Origin: Corallococcus silvisoli
GTDB taxonomy: Bacteria; Myxococcota; Myxococcia; Myxococcales; Myxococcaceae
Reading direction: 5' to 3'
DNA: 64,000 nucleotides
Assembly (NCBI RefSeq): GCF_009909145.1
Contig: NZ_JAAAPJ010000029.1
Coordinates: 1-64,000 of the forward strand
In this document: piece by piece, positions 38,342 through 48,670 of the stretch
How the letters are laid out: each line of letters opens with the position of its first letter
Position numbering within the stretch: the stretch's first letter is position 1
Translations under genes and position numbers: made by a program
Notes under the pieces: generated by a model
What the model saw: the letters and a program-made list of their open reading frames with translations, nothing else
What the model was told of the DNA's origin: nothing
Database searches by the model: none

Positions 38342-39460
38342 CTAGCGCACGGGCGGGAGGAGGATGAACTGTCGAGCGGCCGTGCGGCGGTAATAGTACT
38401 CCTCCCGCCACGGGTAACGCAGTTCCTCTTGCGTCAACAATCCGGCATCCACCAGTGCATCCAGGCGTTCCGGCAGGGTTCCCTTCTCCAACTGGAATAC
38501 CTCCAGGGCGGCCTCGATGCGGACGCGCTGCGCGTGGGCAATCTGACGCTGGGCGGCGGGATCGCCCAACCGGGAGGCACCTGACTCCGGTCCCCGCCCC
38601 CCGACCCAGCGGGAGGCGATGAAGGCGAGCCCCGCGATGACCGCCATGGTGACGGCGATCCGCCCCAGGGGGCCCGCCACCCGGGCGACGAGGCGGCTGT
38701 CGTCGGGGAGGGGGGCGCGACCTTCCGGGTCGATGGCGCGCACGTAGTCGCCCTTGACCAGGGTGTAGAGCGCCTTGCAGGTCTCGAACTCCCCCAGGCC
38801 GCAGAGGTCCACCATCCGGCGCAGGTCGCGCCCCACGGCGATCTCCTCGTAGACGTGGCGCTCGGACGGCCCGATGACGCCCAGCTCCCCGCCCTCGTCC
38901 GCGTGGGCGCGGGGCGGAGGGAGCGCCTTGACGCGCTCGAAGGTCATGTCGTCGCGGTGGATGCGCTTGCGGATGACGGGCCACTCGTCCACCATCCGGA
39001 AGCCCTCCATCAGCACCGTCTCCGCGCGCAGCGGGGTGATGCCTTCGGGGCCGGGCTCCACGGGCTCCTGGATGAACTCGTAGGTGCCCGCCTTCCAGGT
39101 GAAGAGGCGGTAGAGCGTCTCCGTCACCTGGAGCTGGGCCATCTGCTGGAAGCGCTCGGCGGTGAGGGCGTGGCTCTGCACGAGCACGTCGCCCAGCCGC
39201 TTGAGGGTGCGCTTCTGGACCTCCAGCGCGGCCTCCAGCTGCGTCTCCGTGATGATCTCCGCGCGCACCAGCATGGCGCCGATGAGCTCCTTGCGCTTCC
39301 GGGTGAGGCTCTCGGCCTTGATGATGTGGCCGTCCTGGAAGCCGACGCGCACCTCCTGGTCCTTGTTGCGCAGGTGGAGCGTGCCCGTCTTCTGCTGCTG
39401 ACCGATGAGCTGCAGGATGTCGCCGATGCCGAAATCCTTGAGGGTCCCCTTGAGGGCCAT
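38342..39460 (-). CDS. DUF4388 (PATAN-like) domain protein with a membrane helix
   Basis: The 372-residue protein starts MALKGTLKDFGIGDILQLIGQQQKTGTLHLRN, the DUF4388 signature. The domain continues with VRVGFQDGHIIKAES and helical repeats to about 240. One membrane helix (about residues 270-290, IAVTMAVIAGLAFIASRWV) precedes a C-terminal segment (ALEVFQLEKGTLPERLDALVDAGLL) resembling the pilin-like or secretion-system helix found in small extracytoplasmic proteins. DUF4388 proteins are plentiful in myxobacteria and thought to mediate signalling contacts. It starts 3 bp after the TPR gene, so they are one operon. Function unknown. Confidence 0.8.
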   Translation of the reverse strand: MALKGTLKDFGIGDILQLIGQQQKTGTLHLRNKDQEVRVGFQDGHIIKAESLTRKRKELIGAMLVRAEIITETQLEAALEVQKRTLKRLGDVLVQSHALTAERFQQMAQLQVTETLYRLFTWKAGTYEFIQEPVEPGPEGITPLRAETVLMEGFRMVDEWPVIRKRIHRDDMTFERVKALPPPRAHADEGGELGVIGPSERHVYEEIAVGRDLRRMVDLCGLGEFETCKALYTLVKGDYVRAIDPEGRAPLPDDSRLVARVAGPLGRIAVTMAVIAGLAFIASRWVGGRGPESGASRLGDPAAQRQIAHAQRVRIEAALEVFQLEKGTLPERLDALVDAGLLTQEELRYPWREEYYYRRTAARQFILLPPVR

Positions 39461-39463
39461 GGC

Positions 39464-41617
39464 TCAGGCCTCCCCCCGCTGGTGGCGGCGCAGGCCGCGC
39501 AGCGTCAGCAGGTAGACGAAGAAGAGCATGGCGCCCGCGGGCACCAGCTTGAGGTACAGCGGCGCATCCCCGTAGGGAGTGCGGACCAGGCCCCGGTGGA
39601 GCACCAGCGCGGCCACCGCGAAGCTGAACACGAAGGCATAGAGGGCCCCGCGCACCGGCAGGCCCGTGCCCACGTGGCCGGCCCCGGACACCAGCCCGCC
39701 CAGCGCGTACGTCACCCGCTTCGTCCACGCCTGGTGGCGCTCCACCTCCAGTTGCTTGCGCGAGCGGAACTCCTTGGGCACCTGGCTCTTGCGCGCGTAG
39801 ACGTGCACGCACTGGCCGCACATCGCGCTGCCCACGCCCAGGTCCTTGTCGCAGCGCTGGCAGACGGCGTGGCCGCAGCGCTCGCAGCCTCGGGAGGCCT
39901 TCATGCGCCAGGCGGCCTCGCCCCACAGCGCGACCAGGGCCGCGAGCACCGCCGTGAGCCCCCAGCCCACCGGGCCCTGCGGCATGCCGCCCAGCAGCCA
40001 GCGGCCCACCTGGGCCTCCACGCGCGCGCCCTCCTGCGCGTCATCCGCCAGCGCCATCCAGTCCCGCTCCGGCACCTGGGGGGACAGCAGCAGGAGGTTG
40101 AGCAGCGGGCGGTCCTCCGGAGGAGGCGAGCGCGCGATGAGCGAGCCATCCAGGGACTGCGCGGTGGCGACGGCGGAGGTGGACCGGTCCAGCTCCGGAC
40201 CCAGCTGATCATCTGGCAGCAGCCGGGCCCGCCGCCGGTACACCTGCCCCAGGTTGTAGTGCGGCGCCGCCATCGACGGGTCGGCCTTGGAGGCCTGGGT
40301 GTAGAGGAGCACCGCGCCGTCCACGTCGCCCAGGCCCAGCAGCGCGTTGCCGAAGCGGGTGAGCATCCGCGCGTCGCCCTCGCGCAGCGCGGAGGCGGCC
40401 TTGAAGTCCGCCCGGGCCTCCTCCAGCAGGCCGCGACGCGACTCGTAGAAGGCGAGCGCCCCCAGCTCCTGGAAACGGGCGGTCCGGGCCCCGGCCCGCG
40501 CGCGCACCCGGGCCGCCGCGCCCTCCGCGGACAGGCCCCCGCGCTCCAGGAGGTAGACGTCCTCCGCGGGCGTGCCGGCGAAGACGGTGAAGCGCGCGAG
40601 CGCCCCCGCGGCGAGCGGCATCAGGCCCAGGCCCACGAGCAGCGCCGCCGCCACCCAGCGCTCGGCGCGGCCCACGTACAGCGCGGACACGGCGAAGAGC
40701 AGCAGCAGCTGCGGCATCAGGCCCACGCCCAGCACCGCGGGCAGCGCCAGGAGCAACAGGCCCAGCAGTCCGGACTGCCAGCGAGTCACCGCACGGGGGA
40801 AGACGTGGTGGAAGTCATGCAGCGCGTAGCGGATCCGGCGCAGGAAGAGGACCGCCACCACCGCCACCGCCGTGGCCGCCCAGGCCGCGAGCGCCACCGC
40901 GCCCAGGTCCGTGAGCGCCGGCCGGCGGTAGCGCGCATCCTTCGCCAGCGTCACGAGCGCGTCCTTCCACTCTCCGAGCGCGCGGGAGACGTTGAGCGGA
41001 TCCTCCACCACGTACATCTCCGCCCGGGCGAAGCGGGCGGCGGGCAGCCCTGGCGACAAGGACACGCCCACGTCCAGGAGCGCGAGCGCGCCCGTCAGGT
41101 CTCCGGCGCGCCGGCGGACCTCCGCCTCGCGCACGAAGCCCATGCTCAGGGGCTCCAGGTCGGAAGCGAGGACCTCCTCGCGCAGCGTGAGCAGCTCCTT
41201 CTGGGCGGCCTCCGCGGAGGCGGTGTCGTTGCGCGAGCGGGCCGCCTTCCACTTCTCCCACAGGGCCAGCAGGTCCGCGTCCGTCACCTTCGGCGCCAGC
41301 ACCGGGGTGAGCGCGGGGCGGGGCGCGACGACGACGGGCGGGGGCTCCGGCGCGACCGGGGCCGCGGCCTTGGGCGGCGGGGCGATCACGCGGCGGCGGG
41401 TGTCGGGGCGGGGCCGGGGATCCGGTTCGTCGGCCTCCTCGGCGGGCGGGTCGGTCTCCGGATCATCGTCCGAGGCCTGGAAGGAGCTGGGGTCCGGCTC
41501 CGGGTCCCCCAGGTAGGTCTCCTGGATGCGCGTGGGCGCGTCCTGCGTCAAGGCAGGGGCACGCGCGGGGACAAGCAGCACGAAGCTGCAACACAGGCCG
41601 AGGAACGAGCGGAGCAT
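39464..41617 (-). CDS. TPR-containing polytopic membrane protein with a zinc-ribbon-like loop
   Basis: The 717-residue protein has an N-terminal signal peptide or anchor (MLRSFLGLCCSFVLLVPARAPA). An acidic, Pro-rich linker (about 35-115) and a first TPR-like helical region (115-215) follow. A central block of membrane helices (about 220-370) precedes TPRs (375-480, for example MLTRFGNALLGLGDVDGAVLLYTQASKADP). A helix near 565 leads to a cysteine-rich loop with four CxxC-type pairs (CERCGHAVCQRCDKDLGVGSAMCGQC). More helices end it. No family name is known to me. The start was set at the signal peptide; the open frame runs on to 42991 through the antisense of mazG. Confidence 0.75.
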   Translation of the reverse strand: MLRSFLGLCCSFVLLVPARAPALTQDAPTRIQETYLGDPEPDPSSFQASDDDPETDPPAEEADEPDPRPRPDTRRRVIAPPPKAAAPVAPEPPPVVVAPRPALTPVLAPKVTDADLLALWEKWKAARSRNDTASAEAAQKELLTLREEVLASDLEPLSMGFVREAEVRRRAGDLTGALALLDVGVSLSPGLPAARFARAEMYVVEDPLNVSRALGEWKDALVTLAKDARYRRPALTDLGAVALAAWAATAVAVVAVLFLRRIRYALHDFHHVFPRAVTRWQSGLLGLLLLALPAVLGVGLMPQLLLLFAVSALYVGRAERWVAAALLVGLGLMPLAAGALARFTVFAGTPAEDVYLLERGGLSAEGAAARVRARAGARTARFQELGALAFYESRRGLLEEARADFKAASALREGDARMLTRFGNALLGLGDVDGAVLLYTQASKADPSMAAPHYNLGQVYRRRARLLPDDQLGPELDRSTSAVATAQSLDGSLIARSPPPEDRPLLNLLLLSPQVPERDWMALADDAQEGARVEAQVGRWLLGGMPQGPVGWGLTAVLAALVALWGEAAWRMKASRGCERCGHAVCQRCDKDLGVGSAMCGQCVHVYARKSQVPKEFRSRKQLEVERHQAWTKRVTYALGGLVSGAGHVGTGLPVRGALYAFVFSFAVAALVLHRGLVRTPYGDAPLYLKLVPAGAMLFFVYLLTLRGLRRHQRGEA

Positions 41618-41722
41618 CCGGACGTCCGATGATAGGCGACAGCGCGGACGACACGAAATCATGGCGTGCCCGGGCCCCGTGCTACAGGAGCCCGCGGCGG
41701 CAGACTGCACGGGAGTGGATAC

Positions 41723-42910
41723 ATGGCGGCGCCTGGAAATGAGCTGGAACGGCTGGTGGAGATCATGCGGCGGCTGCGGGCCGAGGGCGGCTGCCCGTGG
41801 GACCGCGAGCAGGACCTGCGTTCGCTGCGCCCCTATCTGACCGAGGAGGCATTCGAGGTCCTGGACGAGATGGACCGCGTCTCCGACGGCGGCCCCTGGC
41901 GGCCGTTGTGCGAAGAGCTGGGAGACCTGCTCTTCCAGATCGTCTTCCACGCGCAGCTGGCGGCGGAGCTGGGCGAGTTCACGATGGCGGACGTGTGCGC
42001 GGCCATCAGCGACAAGATCACCAGCCGGCACCCGCACGTCTTCGGGGATCAGCAGGTGAAGGGCGCCGAGCAGGTGCTGGCCAACTGGGCGCAGCTGAAG
42101 GCGGAGGAGCGCAAGAAGAAGACGGGGCGTGCGGGTTCGGTGTTGGACGGAGTGCCCACCGCGGCCCCCTCCCTGCTGCGCGCCGAGCGGCTCACGGAGA
42201 AGGCCAGCCGCATCGGCTTCGACTGGCCGGACCTCGCCGGGGTGCGCGGCAAGCTGGACGAGGAGCTGCGCGAGCTGGACGAGGCCATCGCGTCCGGCGG
42301 ACGGGACGCCATCGAGCACGAGCTGGGGGATGTGCTGTTCTCGCTCGCGAACCTCGCCCGCTTCGTGAAGACGCCGGCGGAGGACGCGCTGCGCATGGCC
42401 ACCCGCCGCTTCACCAGCCGCTTCCAGTACATCGAGGCGAAGCTGCACGAGGAGCAGGTCCCCTTCGGCGGCGCGACCCTGGATCACATGGAGCGCCACT
42501 GGCAGGCCGCGAAGGCCGTGGAGAAGGCGCTTCCCCCGCCCGCCCACCTGCCCCGCGCGGCCGTGGCCACCCTGCGCCTGGCCGTGCCGGACGTGGAGGC
42601 CCAGCGGGCCTTCTGGGACTCCATGGCCTCCTGGCTGGGCTGGACCCCCACCCGCTCCCCCGAGGGCACGGCGGCCTATACAGGCGCGGGCCTGGGGCTC
42701 GTCTTCACGCCGGGCGCCCCGGCTGGGGCCGGTGGGCCCCCGGTGGCCCTGACGCTGGAGGCCCCCTCGGAGGCGGCCGTCGCCCGGCTCCAGGGGCTGT
42801 TCCTCGCGCACCACCCCCAGCGGCTGGTGCCGGGGTCGGCCACCCCCTCCGGCTTCCAGTTCCTGGATCCCGCCGGGCTGAAGTGGGAATACGCCGCCCC
42901 GCCGGCATGA
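41723..42910 (+). CDS. mazG: MazG nucleoside triphosphate pyrophosphohydrolase fused to a VOC-like domain
   Basis: The 395-residue protein contains a full two-repeat MazG (about 1-275). Repeat one has CPWDREQDLRSLRPYLTEEAFEVLDEMD and EELGDLLFQIVFHAQ. Repeat two has LDEELRELDEAI and HELGDVLFSLANLARF. The metal-binding E-E-x-x-E and E-x-x-D pairs are intact. MazG hydrolyses NTPs to NMP and pyrophosphate and can lower ppGpp-related signalling. Residues about 278-393 form a second domain resembling glyoxalase/VOC (AVATLRLAVPDVEAQRAFWDSMASWLGW and FLDPAGLKWEYA). ATG 41723 has a GGGAG-type site; the frame is open to 41666. Confidence 0.9.
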   Translation: MAAPGNELERLVEIMRRLRAEGGCPWDREQDLRSLRPYLTEEAFEVLDEMDRVSDGGPWRPLCEELGDLLFQIVFHAQLAAELGEFTMADVCAAISDKITSRHPHVFGDQQVKGAEQVLANWAQLKAEERKKKTGRAGSVLDGVPTAAPSLLRAERLTEKASRIGFDWPDLAGVRGKLDEELRELDEAIASGGRDAIEHELGDVLFSLANLARFVKTPAEDALRMATRRFTSRFQYIEAKLHEEQVPFGGATLDHMERHWQAAKAVEKALPPPAHLPRAAVATLRLAVPDVEAQRAFWDSMASWLGWTPTRSPEGTAAYTGAGLGLVFTPGAPAGAGGPPVALTLEAPSEAAVARLQGLFLAHHPQRLVPGSATPSGFQFLDPAGLKWEYAAPPA

Positions 42911-42998
42911 TTCTTCCCGCGAGCGGCGTCGCGCCCCTTCCGGAGGCCTTCCCGGGCCCTCCGGAACCGGAAATCCTGATCGCGATCGCACGCGTGCC

Positions 42999-43027
42999 TT
43001 GACGCAACGGGGGCATCGCAGTAAGGA
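42999..43027 (+). promoter_or_regulatory. Promoter of rpsT
   Basis: TTGACG (42999-43004) and TAAGGA (43022-43027) are 17 bp apart, giving a leader of about 38 nt before the TTG start. A GATCGCGATC palindrome (42978-42987) lies just upstream. Confidence 0.55.
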
Positions 43028-43071
43028 CGGCCCCTCTTTTTCCTTGCCTTGCCTTCCGCTGGAGCATTGCC

Positions 43072-43335
43072 TTGGCGAACACCAAGTCCGCAGAGAAGCG
43101 TTACCGCCAGTCCCTGAAGCGCCGCGCCCGGAACGTCAATGTCCGGACCTCGGTGAAGGACGCCGTCAAGTCCGCCCGCGAGGCCATTGCCTCTAAGGAC
43201 GGTACGAAGACGACGGATGCGCTCAAGGCGGCTTCCAAGACCCTCAACAAGGCGGCCAGCAAGGGCGTCCTGCACAAGCGCACCGCAGCGCGCCGCATCT
43301 CCCGGCTGGCGAAGGCCGCCGCGAAGAAGGCCTAG
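43072..43335 (+). CDS. rpsT: 30S ribosomal protein S20
   Basis: The 87-residue, very basic three-helix protein binds 16S rRNA in the body of the small subunit. The sequence MANTKSAEKRYRQSLKRRARN with the C-terminal HKRTAARRISRLAKAAAKKA is diagnostic. The start codon is TTG at 43072 with GGAG about 7 nt upstream. Non-ATG starts are also common for rpsT in other bacteria, where they limit expression and allow autoregulation. It is a single-gene unit with its own promoter and a shared hairpin downstream. Confidence 0.97.
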   Translation: MANTKSAEKRYRQSLKRRARNVNVRTSVKDAVKSAREAIASKDGTKTTDALKAASKTLNKAASKGVLHKRTAARRISRLAKAAAKKA

Positions 43336-43361
43336 CCGTCTCCTGAAGCACACCGAGCGTC

Positions 43362-43384
43362 GAGGACCGGGTTCCCCGGTCCTC
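43362..43384. terminator. Bidirectional hairpin between rpsT and lptE
   Basis: GAGGACCGGG (43362-43371) and CCCGGTCCTC (43375-43384) form a perfect 10-bp stem with a 3-nt loop. It starts 26 bp after the rpsT stop and reaches into the lptE stop codon. There is no T-run on either side. Confidence 0.55.
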
Positions 43385-43904
43385 ACCAGGTGCTGGCCAA
43401 CCGGTCGTATCCGTCGCGCATGAGCGTCTCAGCCAGACGTGCGAGCGCGGCCTGACGGTTGGCCTCCGCTTCCAGGACGCCGCCCCGGCCCTGGAGGTAA
43501 TCCTCCGTTCCCGAGACCACCGTCTCCCCGAGCAGCTGCCCCTCCTTCAAGAGGCGCAGACGCACGGTCGTGGAGACACGGTAGTTGCCGACGACGATGG
43601 TCGGGGACGCCCAGACGTTCAGCACCGCCCCTTCAATCGTGGACGTGCAGCCTGGAGCGCTGGCCAACCGGCCCGCCTGAACGAGCTGCTGGCGCAGGTA
43701 GCGCGTGAAGAGGTTCTCCAGCGCGGGCTCTGGCGTGTCGTTGGCGAAGATGGGCGCGCACACCTGTCCCACGCCCGCTGGCAGTGCCGAGCCCCACGGC
43801 GTGAAGCGGTAGCCGCACCCGGCGCCCAGCAGCGCCGCCGCGGCCACGCCCCAGCGGAACGCCTTCACCGCACCCACCCGCACCACGTTCCTCGAGGGCC
43901 GCAT
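43383..43904 (-). CDS. lptE: LPS-assembly lipoprotein LptE
   Basis: The roughly 173-residue lipoprotein should plug the LptD barrel and help place lipopolysaccharide on the cell surface. It has a basic N-terminus, a hydrophobic segment and the lipobox LGAGC followed by GYRFTPWGSALPAGVGQVCAPIFANDTPEPALENLFT, the LptE/RlpB pattern. Later come STIEGAVLNV, YRVSTTVRLRLL and AEANRQAALARLAETLMRDGY. ATG 43904 is chosen; a TTG at 43940 would add 12 residues and overlap the upstream gene. It follows the zinc-ribbon gene by 32 bp. lptD is not in the window. Confidence 0.87.
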   Translation of the reverse strand: MRPSRNVVRVGAVKAFRWGVAAAALLGAGCGYRFTPWGSALPAGVGQVCAPIFANDTPEPALENLFTRYLRQQLVQAGRLASAPGCTSTIEGAVLNVWASPTIVVGNYRVSTTVRLRLLKEGQLLGETVVSGTEDYLQGRGGVLEAEANRQAALARLAETLMRDGYDRLASTW

Positions 43905-43936
43905 GGGCGCGCACCCTACCCGGCGGCGATCCTCCG

Positions 43937-44509
43937 TCAAGCGCCGGGGCTGGCCAGCGGCACGCCTCGCTCACGCCCCGTGTCCTCCAACGCCGCCCGG
44001 GCCGCCTTGAGGCGCGCCTCGCGGGCCGAGCCCCTCAGCGCCATGCCCAGCGGCCACCTCAGCCGGGTGCCGTCCTCCACCTCCACGGTGAGGCCGTGAT
44101 GGCGGTACAGCGCCGTCAGCAGCAGCCCGAGAGCCCCCGCCACCAGGGCCATGAGCCGCACCTCCCGCGCTGGCGCCCAGAGCCCCAGCGCGGTGAAGGC
44201 GAGCAGACCCAGCGCCTCCAGATAGGGGCGCGTGCGCCACTCCAGCCGCCGCACCCGCGCCCACGCCACGTCGAGCGGGGGGCCTCCGCCGGGACGTCCC
44301 TGGAATGACAGGCGATCGCCGCTCACCACCAGGGCACGCCGGTTGCCCAGGTCCAACGACAGCGGGGGACGACCCGGGGACTGTGGTGGCGGGGCCAGGG
44401 GCGGCAGGGGGGCCTCTGGCAGCTCCGCGTCACAGAAGGCACAGCGGCGCCGGGCCGCCGACTGGGGGCGCCCGCAGGAGGAGCACATGACGAGCACTTC
44501 CGCGGGCAC
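43937..44509 (-). CDS. Zinc-ribbon membrane protein of unknown function
   Basis: The 190-residue protein begins with a four-cysteine zinc ribbon (CSSCGRPQSAARRRCAFC). A Pro-rich linker and a PH-like stretch (LALVVSGDRLSFQG then VAWARVRRLEWRTR) follow, with two membrane helices (about 100-115 and 120-135) and a helical C-terminus. The layout suggests a membrane protein with a cytoplasmic zinc ribbon. I do not recognise a family. The start is GTG 44509 with GGAGG just upstream, or ATG 44488. It lies between leuS and lptE on the same strand, 22 bp after leuS. Confidence 0.65.
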   Translation of the reverse strand: MPAEVLVMCSSCGRPQSAARRRCAFCDAELPEAPLPPLAPPPQSPGRPPLSLDLGNRRALVVSGDRLSFQGRPGGGPPLDVAWARVRRLEWRTRPYLEALGLLAFTALGLWAPAREVRLMALVAGALGLLLTALYRHHGLTVEVEDGTRLRWPLGMALRGSAREARLKAARAALEDTGRERGVPLASPGA

Positions 44510-44531
44510 CGCGCCTCCCTCTCTTCTTTCG

Positions 44532-47033
44532 TCAGCCGACGACGAAGTTCACCAGCCGCTTGGGGACGAAGACGAACTTGCGCAGCGTCTTGCCTTCGAG
44601 GGCGGCCTTCACCTTGTCGTCCGCCTCCGCCGCCGCGCGCACGTCCGCCTCACCCGCGTCCGCCGCCACGCGCACCTCCGCGCGCAGCTTGCCGTTCACC
44701 TGCACGGCGTACGGAATCACGTCGTCCACCACGAGCGCGGGGTCGAACTCCGGCCAGGCCTCCGTGACGGTGGACGCCTTCGCGCCGTAGGCCTCCGCCA
44801 GCTCGTCCGCGATGTGCGGCGCGAACGGGGTGAGGATGCGCGCGAGCAGCCGCATCGCCTCCGCCATGGCCGCCTTCTCCGCGGGCGTCTCCGGCGTGCC
44901 CACCGCGTAGAGCGCGTTCACGCACTCCATGACGCCGGCGACGGCGGTGTTGAAGGACAGGCGCTCGATGGCCTCGCTCACGCGCTTGACGCACTTGTGC
45001 GCCGCGCGGCGCGTCTCCAGCGCCTTGCCCTCGTAGGGGCCGTCATGCGTGGCCCCCGCCACCGACGCCTGGTGCGTCGCGGCCAGCGTCCACACGCGCT
45101 TGAGGAAGCGGAAGACGCCCTCCACCTGCTCGTGGGACCAGTCGAAGTCGCGCTCCGGCGGGCCCGCGAAGAGCACGTAGGTGCGCGCGGTGTCCGCCCC
45201 ATACTTCTGCACGATGGTGGACGGGGCCACGCCGTTGCCGTAGCGCTTGCCCATCTTCCGGCCGTCCGCGCCGTTGACGATGCCCTGGGTGATGAGCCGC
45301 GTGACGGGCTCGTCCACCGGCGACAACCCGAGCAGCTTCATCACGCGGGTCCAGAACCGGAAGTAGAGCAGGTGCATCACGGCGTGCTCGGGGCCGCCCA
45401 CGTACACGTCCACCGGCAGCCAGCGCTGCGCTTCCTTCGGGTCGAAGGGCGCGGCGTCGTACTTCGGCGACAGGTAGCGCGCGAAGTACCAGCAGGAGTC
45501 GACGAAGGTGTCCATCGTCTCCGTCTCCCGGCGCGCGGGGCCGCCGCACTTGGGGCAGGTCGTGTTGGCGAAGGACGCAACCTTCGCGAGCGGCGGCTCC
45601 CCCTTGCCGGTGAGCACCGCCTGCGTGTCGATGTCCGGCAGCCGCACCGGGAGCTGCTCCAACGGCACGGGGATGCCCTTGCGCTCCGGGTCGCACTTCT
45701 CGCAGTAGACGATGGGGATGGGCGTGCCCCAGTAGCGCTGGCGGCTGAAGCCCCAGTCCTTCTGGCGGTACGTCACCGTGGCCTTGCCCTGCCCCTGCGA
45801 CTCCAGCTTCGCGGCCAGCTTCTTGCGCGCCTCCGCGGACGGCATGCCGGTGAAGTCACCGGAGTCCGCGAGCACGCCGTCGTCCGTGTACGCCTCCGTC
45901 AGCGTCTCCCCCGCCCCGAGCTTGTCGCCCGTCGCCGGCTGGATCACGACGCGCACGGGCAGCGCGTACTTGCGCGCGAAGGCGAAGTCGCGCGCGTCGT
46001 GCGCCGGCACGCTCATCACCGCGCCGGTGCCGTAGTCGCTCACCACGAAGTTGGCGATCCAGATGGGCACCGGCTGGCCCGTCACGGGGTTCACCGCGTA
46101 GCCACCGGTGAAGACGCCTTCCTTCTCCGCGTCCTCGCCCAGCCGCTCCGTCTTGTTCTGCGCGGCCATCTTCTTCGCGAACGCGTCCACGTCCGCGCGG
46201 CGCTCCGCCGTCGTCACCTGCGCGACGAGCTTGTGGTCCGGCGCGAGCACCACGTAGGTGCAGCCGAAGAGCGTGTCCACGCGGGTGGTGAAGACGCGCA
46301 GGGCGGCGTCATGCCCCTGCACGCGGAAGTCCACCTCCGCGCCATCCGAGCGGCCAATCCAGTTGCGCTGGGCCGCGGTGATGCGCTCCGGCCACTCCTT
46401 CAGCGTGTCGAGCGCGTCGAGCAGGTCCTGCGAGTAGCGCGTGATGCGGAACGCCCACTCGGGCATCTCCTTGTCCTGCACCTCCGAGTCGCAGCGCTCG
46501 CAGCGGCCGTCCTTCACCTGCTCGTTGGCGATGACGGTGAGGCAGCCGGTACACCAGTTCACCTTGCTGAAGCGGCGATAGACGAGCCCGCGCTCCAGCA
46601 TCTGGAGGAAGAACCACTGGTTCCAGCGGTAGTACTCCGGCTGGCTGGTGTTGACCTCGCGCGTCCAGTCGTAGCTGTAGCCGAGCGTCTTGATCTCCGC
46701 CTTGAACGACTCGATGTTCTCGCGGGTGCGGATGGCCGGGTGGACGCCGTCCTTGATGGCCGCGTTCTCCGCCGGCAGGCCAAAGGCGTCCCAGCCCATG
46801 GGGTGCAGCACGTCGAAGCCGCGCATCTGGTAGTAGCGCGCGTAGACGTCCCCGATGAGGTAGTTGCGCACATGCCCCATGTGCATCTGGCCACTGGGGT
46901 ACGGCAGCATCTCCAGGACGTACTTCTTGGGGGCATCCGGGCGCCTGCCTGCCCGGAAGAGGCCCTCCTGCTCCCAGCGGGTCTGCCACTTTCCTTCAAT
47001 CGACTGCGGCTCGTAACGCTCGTTCATCGCCAT
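44532..47033 (-). CDS. leuS: Leucyl-tRNA synthetase
   Basis: The 833-residue class I synthetase charges tRNA-Leu. The HIGH-type motif is PYPSGQMHMGHVRNY. A zinc-binding insertion follows (CTGCLTVIANEQVKDGRCERC), with the CP1 editing domain (TRVDTLFGCTYVVLAP to MSVPAHDARD). The KMSKS-type motif reads NGADGRKMGKRYGNGV. The C-terminal anticodon-binding region ends in KFVFVPKRLVNFVV. ATG 47033 was chosen from the family start MAMNERYEPQSIEGKWQ; the frame is open to 47417 without homology. asnS starts divergently 205 bp away. Confidence 0.97.
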   Translation of the reverse strand: MAMNERYEPQSIEGKWQTRWEQEGLFRAGRRPDAPKKYVLEMLPYPSGQMHMGHVRNYLIGDVYARYYQMRGFDVLHPMGWDAFGLPAENAAIKDGVHPAIRTRENIESFKAEIKTLGYSYDWTREVNTSQPEYYRWNQWFFLQMLERGLVYRRFSKVNWCTGCLTVIANEQVKDGRCERCDSEVQDKEMPEWAFRITRYSQDLLDALDTLKEWPERITAAQRNWIGRSDGAEVDFRVQGHDAALRVFTTRVDTLFGCTYVVLAPDHKLVAQVTTAERRADVDAFAKKMAAQNKTERLGEDAEKEGVFTGGYAVNPVTGQPVPIWIANFVVSDYGTGAVMSVPAHDARDFAFARKYALPVRVVIQPATGDKLGAGETLTEAYTDDGVLADSGDFTGMPSAEARKKLAAKLESQGQGKATVTYRQKDWGFSRQRYWGTPIPIVYCEKCDPERKGIPVPLEQLPVRLPDIDTQAVLTGKGEPPLAKVASFANTTCPKCGGPARRETETMDTFVDSCWYFARYLSPKYDAAPFDPKEAQRWLPVDVYVGGPEHAVMHLLYFRFWTRVMKLLGLSPVDEPVTRLITQGIVNGADGRKMGKRYGNGVAPSTIVQKYGADTARTYVLFAGPPERDFDWSHEQVEGVFRFLKRVWTLAATHQASVAGATHDGPYEGKALETRRAAHKCVKRVSEAIERLSFNTAVAGVMECVNALYAVGTPETPAEKAAMAEAMRLLARILTPFAPHIADELAEAYGAKASTVTEAWPEFDPALVVDDVIPYAVQVNGKLRAEVRVAADAGEADVRAAAEADDKVKAALEGKTLRKFVFVPKRLVNFVVG

Positions 47034-47177
47034 GGCTCTTCGGACTCTTAGCGGGAGGTAGGACACGCGGGCAACAAGTCTTGGCGCGTCGAAGGCCTGG
47101 ACGGCCGGCGCCCTCCCCCACCTGACCGGGCGGCCCTGGTGGGAGGGGCCCAAGGTGGGGTGGGACTCGCTCGGTGC

Positions 47178-47206
47178 TTGCCCTCGGGCCCGGGCGCGAC
47201 TAACTC
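47178..47206 (+). promoter_or_regulatory. Putative promoter of asnS
   Basis: TTGCCC (47178-47183) and TAACTC (47201-47206) are 17 bp apart, about 32 bp before the asnS ATG. A GC-rich imperfect hairpin (about 47111-47147) lies further upstream in the 205 bp shared with leuS. No T-box-like element was seen. Confidence 0.4.
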
Positions 47207-47238
47207 GCCTTCCCGGTCTGGAGCAGAGGGAGAGCACC

Positions 47239-48639
<1,401 letters not shown>

Positions 48640-48670
48640 CGGCCGGTGGGCAGGATGCGCCGATGACCCA

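Noticed and set aside
38855..41632. A 925-codon plus-strand frame opposite the DUF4388 and TPR genes
   Set aside because: It is low-complexity His/Gln/Arg/Ala sequence, antisense to genes with signal peptide, helices and motifs.
41618..42991. N-terminal extension of the TPR gene to 42991
   Set aside because: The extension is antisense to mazG; a signal peptide begins at 41617, which gives a sensible start.
44232..47051. A 939-codon plus-strand frame opposite leuS
   Set aside because: It is the antisense of an unmistakable leucyl-tRNA synthetase gene.
47034..47238. T-box riboswitch or leader peptide between leuS and asnS
   Set aside because: I found no T-box sequence, no run of Leu or Asn codons and no terminator/antiterminator pair, only a GC-rich imperfect hairpin.
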